In this document: positions 18,366 to 26,174 of the stretch, piece by piece
Layout of the letters: the number at the start of each line of letters is the position of its first letter
How positions within the stretch are numbered: the stretch's first letter is position 1
NCBI GenBank assembly: GCA_964443225.1
Contig: CAYUCC010000008.1
Coordinates: forward strand, 40,167 to 104,166
Length of the DNA stretch: 64,000 bases
Reading direction: 5' to 3'
Source of the DNA: SSC4 sp964443225
GTDB lineage: Bacteria > Chloroflexota > Anaerolineae > SSC4 > Amarolineaceae
The notes under the pieces: generated by a model
Told to the model about the DNA's origin: nothing
What the model saw: only the letters and a program-made list of their open reading frames with translations
The model's database searches: none
Position numbers and translations under genes: made by a program

Positions 18366-18415
18366 CAAAGCTGGACTCTGATGTTATAGTCGTACATGTT
18401 ATCTAACTTAGATAA
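18362..18415 (+). promoter_or_regulatory. Toxin-antitoxin promoter with overlapping palindromic operator
   Basis: TTGACA (18362-18367) and TATAGT (18385-18390) are spaced by 17 bases. A perfect 8-1-8 palindrome, TTATCTAAcTTAGATAA, lies at 18399-18415, on or just after the expected start site. This is where a Phd-type antitoxin would bind for autorepression. Confidence 0.75.
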
Positions 18416-18439
18416 GATAGTTCAAGGGGTGGATAAACT

Positions 18440-19036
18440 ATGGTCGTCCAACTACCATCCAGTCAGGTACAACAAAATTTCGGCGCGGCGGTGGAGCGGG
18501 CGCTGCGTGGGGAAGACGTGGTCATCGAAAGGTATGGGACGCCACGCGCCGCCCTCGTGGAATATGGGCGCTATCAGCGGTTGGTGGCAGCGGCGCAGAC
18601 GCAGGCCACTGCGCAACCAGCCACGACTCCGCCTGAATCGCCGGCACAGCTGCGTGAAGCAAGTGTGACCTACCATGTGGCGCGCAGCCTGGCAGACTCG
18701 GGAGAACAGGCTGCAAATCATTCGGCTGCCGCGCCGGCGCCAGCCTACCGCTACGTGACGCGCGCACCGGGCGTCTGTGACGGCCACCCGATTCTGCACG
18801 GCACGCGCGTGACCGTGCGGGCAGTCGTCGGCTATCACAAACTTGGCCTGAGTGTGGACGAAATCCTGGCTGCGCTGCCGCACCTGACGCCAGCACAGGT
18901 GTACGAGGCGTTGAGCTATTACCACGATCACGTGCAGGAGATCGAGCAAGAAATAGACGAAAATCAACGAGCGAGCCTGATCGAACGGTACGGCTTGCAG
19001 GTGGCGGCCGATGGTCGGATAACGTTTGGGGGTTGA
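18440..19036 (+). CDS. Antitoxin: Phd/YefM-like domain fused to DUF433
   Basis: 198 residues in two parts. Residues 1-45 (MVVQLPSSQVQQNFGAAVER, then ALRGEDVVIERYGTPRAALV) are a Phd/YefM-type DNA-binding antitoxin domain. A low-complexity Ala/Pro/Thr linker follows. Residues 115-175 (GVCDGHPILHGTRVTVRAVV, then LSVDEILAALPHLTPAQVYEAL) are a DUF433 domain. DUF433 proteins are the usual partners of DUF5615 toxins, encoded next. The fusion gives one protein both the operator-binding and toxin-neutralising functions. It overlaps the toxin frame. Confidence 0.85.
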   Translation: MVVQLPSSQVQQNFGAAVERALRGEDVVIERYGTPRAALVEYGRYQRLVAAAQTQATAQPATTPPESPAQLREASVTYHVARSLADSGEQAANHSAAAPAPAYRYVTRAPGVCDGHPILHGTRVTVRAVVGYHKLGLSVDEILAALPHLTPAQVYEALSYYHDHVQEIEQEIDENQRASLIERYGLQVAADGRITFGG

Positions 19037-19043
19037 GCCGGCT

Positions 19044-19412
19044 GTGGCTGAATCCGCTGCCCTATTCATCCGACTCTACCTCGATGAAGACGTTTCCCCC
19101 GCAGTGGCGGTTGCCATCCGCAGGCGAGGATTCGATGCCATCAGCGTCCATGAGCTGGACCGCCGGGGACAATCGGATTCCGAACAACTGGTCCACGCTG
19201 CGGCCGACGACCGGACGCTGTTTACCTTCAATGCAGCCGACTTCCTTCGGCTGCATCGGGCGTGGATCGAGCAGGGTCGACCCCATGGCGGGATTATCGT
19301 GGCCGAACAAGCGGCCGTGGGGGAAACCACACGACGGCTGCTGAAGCTGCTGAACCGTGTAACGGCGGATGAAATGCACAACCAGATCTATTGGCTGCCA
19401 GGCGTTGATTGA
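19044..19412 (+). CDS. DUF5615 PIN-like toxin
   Basis: About 122 residues with the DUF5615/Mut7-C-like PIN fold: RLYLDEDVSPAVAVAIRRRG with two early acidic residues, ISVHELDRRGQSDSEQL with a conserved acidic pair, and TLFTFNAADFLRLH carrying the final Asp. These proteins are predicted RNases held by DUF433 antitoxins. The start is uncertain: the GTG at 19044 is preferred, as it follows a GGGGGTTGAG stretch, but a TTG at 19026 inside the antitoxin gene is possible. Either way the pair is translationally coupled. Confidence 0.8.
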   Translation: MAESAALFIRLYLDEDVSPAVAVAIRRRGFDAISVHELDRRGQSDSEQLVHAAADDRTLFTFNAADFLRLHRAWIEQGRPHGGIIVAEQAAVGETTRRLLKLLNRVTADEMHNQIYWLPGVD

Positions 19413-19527
19413 CATCCAGGCTACGCACAGGGTCTACATCTGGCGAACACTCCGGCTTTTACAACCGTATGCTGTCAAGCTGCACTTTTCAACCGTATCT
19501 CGCCAGGCTACACTTCGAGGTGCGCCT

Positions 19528-19920
19528 ATGCTGCTCATCAACTTCAGCCACCCTATCACCGCCGCCCAACACGCACAGCTCGCATACCTGACCGGCCAGC
19601 CGATCGAGGACGTGCGCAGTCAAATGCCGCAGTTCGACGCGGACCAACCCCTCGCCGACCAGGTACGCCTCCTCGTCGACACAGTTGGCCTCTCAGCGGA
19701 GGAATGGCAAACCACGCCGCTCATCGTCAACCCGCCGGGCCTGGCACCTGCCGCGGCCGCGGTGCTCGCCGAGCTGCACGGGCGTATGGGCTACTTCTCA
19801 AGCATCCTGCGCCTGCGGCCCGTGCCCAACACCACGCCGACCCGCTACGAAATCGCCGAAATCATCAACCTGCAGGCGCTGCGCGATGCAGCACGGGGGC
19901 GCCGACAGGGTACCGGCTGA
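19528..19920 (+). CDS. csx15: Csx15-like CRISPR accessory protein, possible ring nuclease
   Basis: 130 residues from the ATG at 19528, chosen because GAGGTG lies just upstream and MLLINFSHPITAAQHAQL is the expected N-terminus. The body has LTGQPIEDVRSQMPQFD, then VRLLVDTVGLSAEEWQTTPL, then IVNPPGLAPAAAAVLAELHG and MGYFSSILRLRPV. I recognise this as the Csx15 pattern in type III loci of Chloroflexota. Csx15 has been linked to binding or degradation of cyclic oligoadenylates; that role is family-level knowledge, not visible here. Next to a CARF membrane protein it would make sense as its attenuator. Confidence 0.7.
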   Translation: MLLINFSHPITAAQHAQLAYLTGQPIEDVRSQMPQFDADQPLADQVRLLVDTVGLSAEEWQTTPLIVNPPGLAPAAAAVLAELHGRMGYFSSILRLRPVPNTTPTRYEIAEIINLQALRDAARGRRQGTG

Positions 19921-20002
19921 GTTCATCGTTGGCTGTGTTCGAGCTTCTGGTGTGAACGCACAGAATTGATAGTAAGTTGATAGACCACTGATAGTTTCAA
20001 TA

Positions 20003-20011
20003 TGCTACAAT
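20003..20011 (+). promoter_or_regulatory. Extended -10 promoter for the TM-CARF gene
   Basis: TGC-TACAAT fits an extended -10 element. There is no good -35 at 16-18 bases; TTGATA is 23 away. It predicts a leader of about 95 bases before the ATG at 20112. Confidence 0.35.
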
Positions 20012-20111
20012 CACACTGAGCGCAGAGTGCACAGGTTTGTCATGAGCGCCCGATGGGCCACACAACCGCAAATCCAGGCAATTCCACCTTGCGGCCAGTA
20101 TTGAATGGTGA

Positions 20112-20978
20112 ATGACTATGACCCGTTGGACACAACAAATCATCTGGATCGAACGAGGTTCAGCAGCCCTGGCCGGAATTGGGTTTGGCCTGGTACTTGC
20201 TGTACTTGGTAATTGGCTGTCACAAGCCAGCCTCATGGCCTATTTGCCGCTGATGGGGCTGGTGACGGGTATCCTGTGGTTGCTTGCCTTCCTGTTGCAC
20301 CGCCGCCGGCCTCGTATCATCGATCTGCAAATCTGGAGCCCCCTTGCCCTTGGAACACCCGCTGAGTGCGATGACCACGCACGGCAGGCGTTTGTGGGGT
20401 TCGTACCACTCTATACTCCCGCTGAAGGCTCCCCCGCGCGTGCTCTCTCGCCTTCGGACAGGGAGAGCGCGATTGAACAGTTCGATTTCGACAAACTGTT
20501 CGTCGAGCAATCCAACCTGCAACCTACGATCCACGCAATTCTCTGTCACCGTCACCGCCTCGAACACTGTTGGTTGGTGGGCACCCACACGGTACAAGGT
20601 GGGGCTCAGTCGGTTGCCTACGCCCGTCTCCTGGTTGAATATTTGCGAAAGAAAAAGGGGATGCAGTGCGAGTTTCACTACGGCGAAAAGTACACGATCG
20701 AACTCGATGAAGACGCGCTCGTATTCGATAAGACCCATCGCAGAATCTCCAGCATTTTGGAGGAAATTCACCAACTTGGTATTCCCGCGCGCGATGTCGT
20801 AGCTGATATCACGCCTGGCATTCGCAGCATGGCGATGGGCATGATCCTTGCCTGCCTCGACGGTGACCATGATGTCGAACTGATCGGCAGCAAATACAAT
20901 GCCAAGACCGGACGTCCCGAAGGTGCGTTGACACCGCTCATCTTTCGCTTCGAACCACGCCTGGTCGCCAAATCATGA
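20112..20978 (+). CDS. Two-transmembrane CARF-domain protein, putative membrane effector
   Basis: 288 residues. Two hydrophobic helices sit at about residues 15-37 (ALAGIGFGLVLAVLGNWL) and 43-63 (YLPLMGLVTGILWLLAFLL), followed by HRRRP, which places the rest in the cytoplasm. The C-terminal 150 residues are CARF-like: CWLVGTHTVQGGAQSVAYAR, then VVADITPGIRSMAMGMILAC with the Gly/Arg/Ser ligand loop. It belongs with membrane CARF effectors such as Cam1, where cyclic oligoadenylate binding alters membrane polarity, although Cam1 has one helix and this has two. It lies between csx15 and cas6 on the same strand. Confidence 0.75.
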   Translation: MTMTRWTQQIIWIERGSAALAGIGFGLVLAVLGNWLSQASLMAYLPLMGLVTGILWLLAFLLHRRRPRIIDLQIWSPLALGTPAECDDHARQAFVGFVPLYTPAEGSPARALSPSDRESAIEQFDFDKLFVEQSNLQPTIHAILCHRHRLEHCWLVGTHTVQGGAQSVAYARLLVEYLRKKKGMQCEFHYGEKYTIELDEDALVFDKTHRRISSILEEIHQLGIPARDVVADITPGIRSMAMGMILACLDGDHDVELIGSKYNAKTGRPEGALTPLIFRFEPRLVAKS

Positions 20979-21012
20979 ATTTGAATCCACCTGAATCGAG
21001 GTAAGTTGTTAG

Positions 21013-21822
21013 ATGCTCGCCAGCTTCGTCGTCCATCTGCGCCCGCATAACCCTGCGCCGCTGGGCCGTTCCGCCGGCCGCAGTATGCACGCGCTCCTGC
21101 TCAACATGATCAGCCAGGTCGACCCGGACCTCTCGGCAGAACTGCACGCGGCCAACGCCCTCAAACCTTTCACCGTCTCCATGCTGCAAGGGCGTTTCAC
21201 CGACTACGAGGGCCGGCGCCTGGCCGTTCCCGGTGAAATCTACCGTGTGCGCTACACCGTGCTTGCCGAACGCATCTTTGCCGCACTGAGCCACGTCCTG
21301 CTCGGTAAACAGCTTTACAACGAGCCGGTCATCATCGACGGCGAGCCCTTTGCCATCGACGAAATCATCGTTGCCCCCGAACGCACCCACGGCTGGGCCC
21401 AGTTGGCGACCTACGAGCAGTTGCTCGATACCGCTTCGACCGAGCGCCAGATCGGGCTGCAGTTCGCATCACCGACGACGTTCAAGCAAGGAGACGCCAA
21501 CCTGCTCTTCCCGCTGCCGGTCAGCGTCTTTGGCAGCTATCTGCGCAAATGGGAGGCGTTCTGTAAGATTCCGCTGCCCGCCGGCATCCTCGATTTTGTG
21601 GAGAGTTACGTGGTCGCCGAAAAATACGACCTGGAGACCCGCATGGTCCACTACGGCGAATACAATTTTCACGGGTTCACCGGCACCTGCACCTATCGGG
21701 TCCTGCGCCGGCAGGATGATATGACCCGTGCGCTGCAAACCCTGGCTGCGTTCGCGCTCTTTGCCGGCACCGGACAGAAAACCCCGCAGGGGATGGGACA
21801 GACACGAACATTAGGGCGGTGA
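21013..21822 (+). CDS. cas6: Cas6 pre-crRNA endoribonuclease
   Basis: 269 residues with the two ferredoxin-like halves of Cas6. It begins MLASFVVHLRPHNPAPLGRS and ends with the glycine-rich loop LFAGTGQKTPQGMGQTR that contacts the repeat. The early His in GRSMHALLLNMI is a candidate catalytic residue. Its substrate would be the 37-base repeat of the array at 30-45 kb. Cutting at the 3' base of the CCCT/AGGG stem would leave an 8-base handle ATTGAAAC. It lies 34 bases after the TM-CARF gene. Confidence 0.9.
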   Translation: MLASFVVHLRPHNPAPLGRSAGRSMHALLLNMISQVDPDLSAELHAANALKPFTVSMLQGRFTDYEGRRLAVPGEIYRVRYTVLAERIFAALSHVLLGKQLYNEPVIIDGEPFAIDEIIVAPERTHGWAQLATYEQLLDTASTERQIGLQFASPTTFKQGDANLLFPLPVSVFGSYLRKWEAFCKIPLPAGILDFVESYVVAEKYDLETRMVHYGEYNFHGFTGTCTYRVLRRQDDMTRALQTLAAFALFAGTGQKTPQGMGQTRTLGR

Positions 21823-21880
21823 ATGGCGGTCCGCATGTAATGGCGGTTGTAAACCGCGGCTACGCAGACGAAGCTTCATT

Positions 21881-23476
21881 GTGCGCGATCACGGCACACA
21901 AACTACCAGCCTGGCGCAGTCCCTGCTCGGTCAACGCCGCCCACCCGACGTGCAACGCGTGCGCTTTACGCTGCAGCAAGCGCACAGTCGTCTCATCCTG
22001 GTCTGTGATCCAACGTCGCCGCTGTTGACGACAGCCGCCGTACGCGACACCCTGGATGCCGAGGGCGTTCTGGTCGAACCCGGCCTGCCCGCGGCACCGG
22101 ATGTGCTGGACCGCCACCTGCAGCAGGTGCTGGGCACAGCAAATGCAGCTGAGGTGCGTAAACAGCTGGCCACTCAATTCGGCGATGTGGCCCAACGGCT
22201 GCGCACCCCCGCGCGCATCGCCAAATTTGCGCGCCTCTTTGCCCGTCAGCTGACCCAATCACCCACCGAACAAACGCATGAGCTTGGAACAATCGCCGAA
22301 CAGACCCTGCACCTGGTGACCAACGCCCACGCCGAGGCACGCAGCCTGTTCCAGAGCCTGCCCGACGATCGTCACCGGTACGCGGCCCTGACACTCACCC
22401 TGTTCGATGACGTACGTCTGCCCGATTTCTGGACGGTTCAACAACTGATCCTGGCGCGCAGCGGGCTGGAAGTCCCAACCGGTGATAAGCCATCGCCACC
22501 CGACGATGACCAGGCCGCCGCGCGTCCATCGCACTTCGCCCTCTCCGACGCCGACCTGATCGCCGCCATTGGCGGGAAGATCGTCAATGCCACCACCGAG
22601 TCCGACCTGGGCCCGGTGCCGGTCAAATACGTACGCTTCGCCGATGCCGAGCTGCATGCGGCCCTGCGCCAGTTCCTGTACGAGCACTACAATGCCCGCC
22701 TGTTAGGCTTGCTGCCGCTGTTCGAGGAGATTGTGCAACACAGTGGTCCGGATCTGCGTCGTGCCGCGGCGCGTGCGCTCGGCAGCGTTGGTACGCTCGA
22801 TTTCGAGCGCCTGCTGGTACCGGTGGTTGAACGCTGGCGCCGCAGCGATCAGGCCTACCTGCGGGCTACCGCTGGTCATGCCCTCGATCAGGCCCTGCGC
22901 GACCCGGCGTGCGCACCGCTGGCTATTCAGCTGCTGCGCGGTTGGAGCGCCGTGCGCGCCAGCGGCGGCGAACGCTGGAAGTACCAGTGGACCGCTGCAT
23001 CCGCCTGGAAGGTGATTGGCCTGGAACAACCAGATCTGGCCTTGACCGAACTGAAGCACCTGTCCAGCCAAATCCACCTGGCTCGCGATCGTGACGCGGT
23101 GAAGGTCGTTTTCCCCGCGCTGGCCTACACCTTGATTGTGCTCAGCGTGCAAGGCCACCTGGCGGCGGTACTGAATACGCTCGATGACTGGATGCACGAC
23201 GGCGAAAATACCGCTCACACCCGCCCACTGACCGCAACACTGCTGTGGATTCAACTCATGGGCGTGTTCCACGACCTGGGGCGCGCCTGGCCTTCGTCCA
23301 CCTGCGCACGGCTCGCTACCGAAGTGCCGCCATCGAAGGCGTGCAGGCGCTGCAATCCGAATATTGGCTTTTGGCCACCACCGAGGAGGCAAACCTGGCC
23401 GGACAGCAGCGCCTGGCCGACGTGCTGTCGGCCCAGGCGCTGCAGGACGTGGCCACCGAAATGCGCCAGGTGGTGA
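21881..23476 (+). CDS. HEAT-repeat protein, N-terminal part of a probably frameshifted gene
   Basis: The frame starts at a GTG at 21881, 58 bases after cas6. Up to about 23280 it reads as a convincing protein: an N-terminal region of unknown fold, a helical region (LPDDRHRYAALTLTLFDDV), then HEAT-like helices (ARALGSVGTLDFERLLVPVV). From 23285 on the translation turns into Cys/Trp/Pro/Arg-rich shadow sequence, while a natural-looking sequence continues in the frame two bases away. The 230-base overlap with the next gene is therefore best explained by a single-base indel near 23280, biological or from assembly. The function is unknown; the position between cas6 and the RT suggests a CRISPR-linked role. 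Confidence 0.6.
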   Translation: MRDHGTQTTSLAQSLLGQRRPPDVQRVRFTLQQAHSRLILVCDPTSPLLTTAAVRDTLDAEGVLVEPGLPAAPDVLDRHLQQVLGTANAAEVRKQLATQFGDVAQRLRTPARIAKFARLFARQLTQSPTEQTHELGTIAEQTLHLVTNAHAEARSLFQSLPDDRHRYAALTLTLFDDVRLPDFWTVQQLILARSGLEVPTGDKPSPPDDDQAAARPSHFALSDADLIAAIGGKIVNATTESDLGPVPVKYVRFADAELHAALRQFLYEHYNARLLGLLPLFEEIVQHSGPDLRRAAARALGSVGTLDFERLLVPVVERWRRSDQAYLRATAGHALDQALRDPACAPLAIQLLRGWSAVRASGGERWKYQWTAASAWKVIGLEQPDLALTELKHLSSQIHLARDRDAVKVVFPALAYTLIVLSVQGHLAAVLNTLDDWMHDGENTAHTRPLTATLLWIQLMGVFHDLGRAWPSSTCARLATEVPPSKACRRCNPNIGFWPPPRRQTWPDSSAWPTCCRPRRCRTWPPKCARW

Positions 23477-24849
23477 CCCACCAGGCACGGGCACAGGTAT
23501 GGACGCAGCTGCGCCAGGTGCTGCTCTCCGATCGCGCCGATGAGCTGCGCACGGCCGACGCCCTGGCCCAGGTTGTGGCCGAAGTCGACCGGTCGCAGCT
23601 TCTGCGTACTGATGAGATCGAAACCTTGCGGGCAGCGTTGGCCGCCGGGCGCGACGACTGGCAGGCCGCGCGTGCCCATGCCCTGGCCCTGGTCGACTTA
23701 CAGCGCCAGCGCGAGCTGCGACTGGGGCAAATCGCGCTGCAGGGTGACCTGACGCAGGCCGAGCTCCTGCGCCAGCAGGAAAACGAGCAGTTGCGCGTCA
23801 AAGCGCTGTTGGCGAGCGAAACCCGACGCTGGCAGGCCGACCTGCAGCGGCGCGACGCCGAAGCCGACTGGCAGCGTCGTGACCGGGCCGCCGATGCCGC
23901 GGCCCAACGTGCGCGCGCCCTGACCGATGCCGTGCAAGACCTGGAGCTGCGCAAGCGTCAGGCACAGACCCAGGCCGACGTCGACGCCATCGAACGCGAA
24001 CAGGACCGCCTCGATACCGAGCTGGCGACGGCAACCCTGGAGCGAATGCAGGCCATCAAACTGAAGAAGCAGGCCGAGCAGCAGCGGTTGGACTGGGAGC
24101 GCAAAACCCAGGAGGCCCGCCTGGCCGCAGAGCAGGCGCGTGAGGCACTCGAGCTGCGGCTGGTCGAGGAGTCGGCGCGTCACCAGCGTGAGCTGGCCAC
24201 CGCCGAGGCGGCGCGATCCTACGAGCTGCGCCGCCTCGAAGTCATGTCCGGCCTGGGAATCGATGCCCTGATTGCCAGCAGCGGCAGCGAACAGGCGCAG
24301 CTGCTCAAGGAACTCGGCGCCACACGTGCCATGCAGGGCTGGACCCCCGAACAGATCCTGGCCCAGGCGGCGGCCCATTCCCCCGAAGTGGCCAAAGCGT
24401 TCCAGGAGAAGTTCCGCACCGCCGGCCAGGGCGGCGAAGGGGGATCGCGTATCGAGGAAATGTACCAGCAGCTGCTGGCCCAACAGGATGCAGCCAGTAA
24501 AACCCTCTCCGAGGTGCAAGAACGCAGCGCGCTGCGCATGCAGGAGATGTTCGACAAAGCGATGGACACCGCACTCGGTACCGCCCAGGCCACCGCCGGC
24601 GTCACGCCAGCCAGCGAGCCAGCTTCAGTCTCCGCGTCGCCCTGGACCGCCGCACCGATGCCCACACCCAGCCCACCGCCGCGCGTGCGGGTAGCCAAAC
24701 CGTCCCACCGATCCGGTCGCAGCGCGTCGCACGACGGCACCGAACCGGCAGACGATCAGGACGACGCCGACGGCGAACCCTGCCCCCGCTGCCAGACGCC
24801 CACCCTGCCTGGAACGCAGTTTTGTCACAACTGTGGCGAGGAGCTGTAG
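23245..24849 (+). CDS. Long coiled-coil protein with C-terminal zinc ribbon, likely continuation of the HEAT gene
   Basis: The frame opens at a GTG without a ribosome site, and its first 12 codons look like shadow sequence. Natural sequence starts at about ARLAFVHLRTARYRSAAIEG (about 23285). Most of the protein, to about residue 370, is Gln/Arg/Glu/Ala-rich coiled coil. A helical segment and a Pro/Ser-rich linker follow, and the end is a zinc ribbon CPRCQTPTLPGTQFCHNCGE. Joined to the frame upstream it would give a protein of about 985 residues: HEAT, coiled coil, zinc ribbon. No named family is recognised. It is followed by G-rich DNA and the RT gene. Confidence 0.6.
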   Translation: MDSTHGRVPRPGARLAFVHLRTARYRSAAIEGVQALQSEYWLLATTEEANLAGQQRLADVLSAQALQDVATEMRQVVTHQARAQVWTQLRQVLLSDRADELRTADALAQVVAEVDRSQLLRTDEIETLRAALAAGRDDWQAARAHALALVDLQRQRELRLGQIALQGDLTQAELLRQQENEQLRVKALLASETRRWQADLQRRDAEADWQRRDRAADAAAQRARALTDAVQDLELRKRQAQTQADVDAIEREQDRLDTELATATLERMQAIKLKKQAEQQRLDWERKTQEARLAAEQAREALELRLVEESARHQRELATAEAARSYELRRLEVMSGLGIDALIASSGSEQAQLLKELGATRAMQGWTPEQILAQAAAHSPEVAKAFQEKFRTAGQGGEGGSRIEEMYQQLLAQQDAASKTLSEVQERSALRMQEMFDKAMDTALGTAQATAGVTPASEPASVSASPWTAAPMPTPSPPPRVRVAKPSHRSGRSASHDGTEPADDQDDADGEPCPRCQTPTLPGTQFCHNCGEEL

Positions 24850-24922
24850 ATGAGGGGGGTTGGGGGTTAGGGATTGGGGGGTTAGGGGTTGGGGATTGGG
24901 GATTGGAGGTTGGGGAGGGGTT
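24850..24922 (+). repeat. G-rich heptamer-like repeats with G-quadruplex potential
   Basis: Degenerate 7-base units (GGGGATT, GGGGTTA) give at least eight runs of three to six G within 73 bases between the zinc-ribbon gene and the RT. The last run, GGGAGGGG, also serves as the RT ribosome site. On the coding strand the RNA could form quadruplexes just upstream of RT translation. Confidence 0.65.
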
Positions 24923-26155
24923 ATGAGTCAGTGGCGAGGGATGCGACGGGTACTGCGGCGGATGGCGGCACGGGCGGCGCGGCAGGAAGCACGTGATGCA
25001 GGTGTCGCGAATACGTCCCAGTCGGGTGACGTGCCGGCGATGGGTGAAGGCCATGATTCGCGGCCACCACCACCGCCAGCCCATAACAAAGCGCCGCCGG
25101 CGAGTGTGAATTCAGCCCAGGCGGAGCCAGTGCGGTCCGCAGAGGCGGTGCCGCCGGCGCGGGCTGCGCCACGACGTCGGGTGCCGGTAAGAGGCAGGAT
25201 GGGGCCACAGCCGGGGCGTGCTGCTGCGCCCGGGGCCACTTCTGCCCGAGGGATGCCCGCACCTCCGACTGCTGGCCCGGAACCGGCTGCCGGTTCGTCG
25301 TCGGGTTTGCGCGAGGCGTTTGGTCGCCACAACCTGGAACGGGCCTGGCTGCAGATCAAACGCAACGGCGGCGGGCCGGGCGTCGATGGCGTGACGTTGG
25401 CGCAGTTCGAGCGTGAGCGCCAGCCGCAGCTGGATCAGCTGCGACGTGAGGTGTTGACACAGACCTACCGGCCCATGGAGGTCAAGAACGTCTGGGTACC
25501 TAAACGCAGCGGTGAAGGTCAGCGCCCCCTGGCCCTCTGGGCGATTCGCGACCGCGTGGCGCAGCGCGCCGTTGTCGATTACCTGGAGCCCCATTTCGAA
25601 CAGCGCTTTCTCGACTGCAGTTTTGGCTTTCGGCCCGGGCGCGGGGTACAGGATGCGGTGGCGCGTGTCGTCACGCTGCGTGACCAGGGGCTGCGCTGGG
25701 TGGTCGATGCCGACATCAAGGAGTGTTTCGACAGCATCGACCCGGCGCTGTTGAAGCTGCGGCTGCGGGCCGAGCTGCACGATGGCGGTTTGCTCTGGCT
25801 GCTGCAGAGCTGGATCGATGCCCATATCATGAATGCCCTGGCCGGGCGCCGGCCAACCGCCGGCACGTCGCAGGGCGGGCCGATCTCGCCGCTGCTGGCG
25901 AATGTTTATCTGCACCCGCTGGACGAACGCCTGACGGCTTCTGGGCTGCAGCTGGTGCGGTATGCGGATGACCTGGTCATTCTCTGCCGGCGCCGGCAGG
26001 AGGCCGAGGCCGCGCACAGCCTCTTGCAGGGGACGCTGAACGACCTGAGACTGTCACTCAACGTGCACAAGACGCGACTCGTGCAGTTCGACGAAGGATT
26101 TCAGTTTCTCGGCTATTTCTTCCTGCGCGGGGAACACCACTACCTGGGATTTTGA
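24923..26155 (+). CDS. CRISPR-associated reverse transcriptase (group II intron-like)
   Basis: 410 residues from the ATG at 24923, which has GGGAGGGG upstream. Residues 30-125 are an unusual Ala/Pro/Arg-rich low-complexity segment. The RT domain follows: VNVPKR-like motif at VKNVWVPKRSGEGQRPLALW, CSFGFRPGRGVQDAVARV, VDADIKECFDSI (first Asp), TSQGGPISPLLANVYL, and YADD at 347-350. It ends soon after the thumb start, FQFLGYFFL, with no maturase or HNH domain. It is followed 19 bases later by cas1, so it is a stand-alone adaptation RT rather than an RT-Cas1 fusion. Such RTs let Cas1-Cas2 take spacers from RNA; that role is family inference. Confidence 0.92.
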   Translation: MSQWRGMRRVLRRMAARAARQEARDAGVANTSQSGDVPAMGEGHDSRPPPPPAHNKAPPASVNSAQAEPVRSAEAVPPARAAPRRRVPVRGRMGPQPGRAAAPGATSARGMPAPPTAGPEPAAGSSSGLREAFGRHNLERAWLQIKRNGGGPGVDGVTLAQFERERQPQLDQLRREVLTQTYRPMEVKNVWVPKRSGEGQRPLALWAIRDRVAQRAVVDYLEPHFEQRFLDCSFGFRPGRGVQDAVARVVTLRDQGLRWVVDADIKECFDSIDPALLKLRLRAELHDGGLLWLLQSWIDAHIMNALAGRRPTAGTSQGGPISPLLANVYLHPLDERLTASGLQLVRYADDLVILCRRRQEAEAAHSLLQGTLNDLRLSLNVHKTRLVQFDEGFQFLGYFFLRGEHHYLGF

Positions 26156-26174
26156 CGCTGAGGAGGCATCGGTT

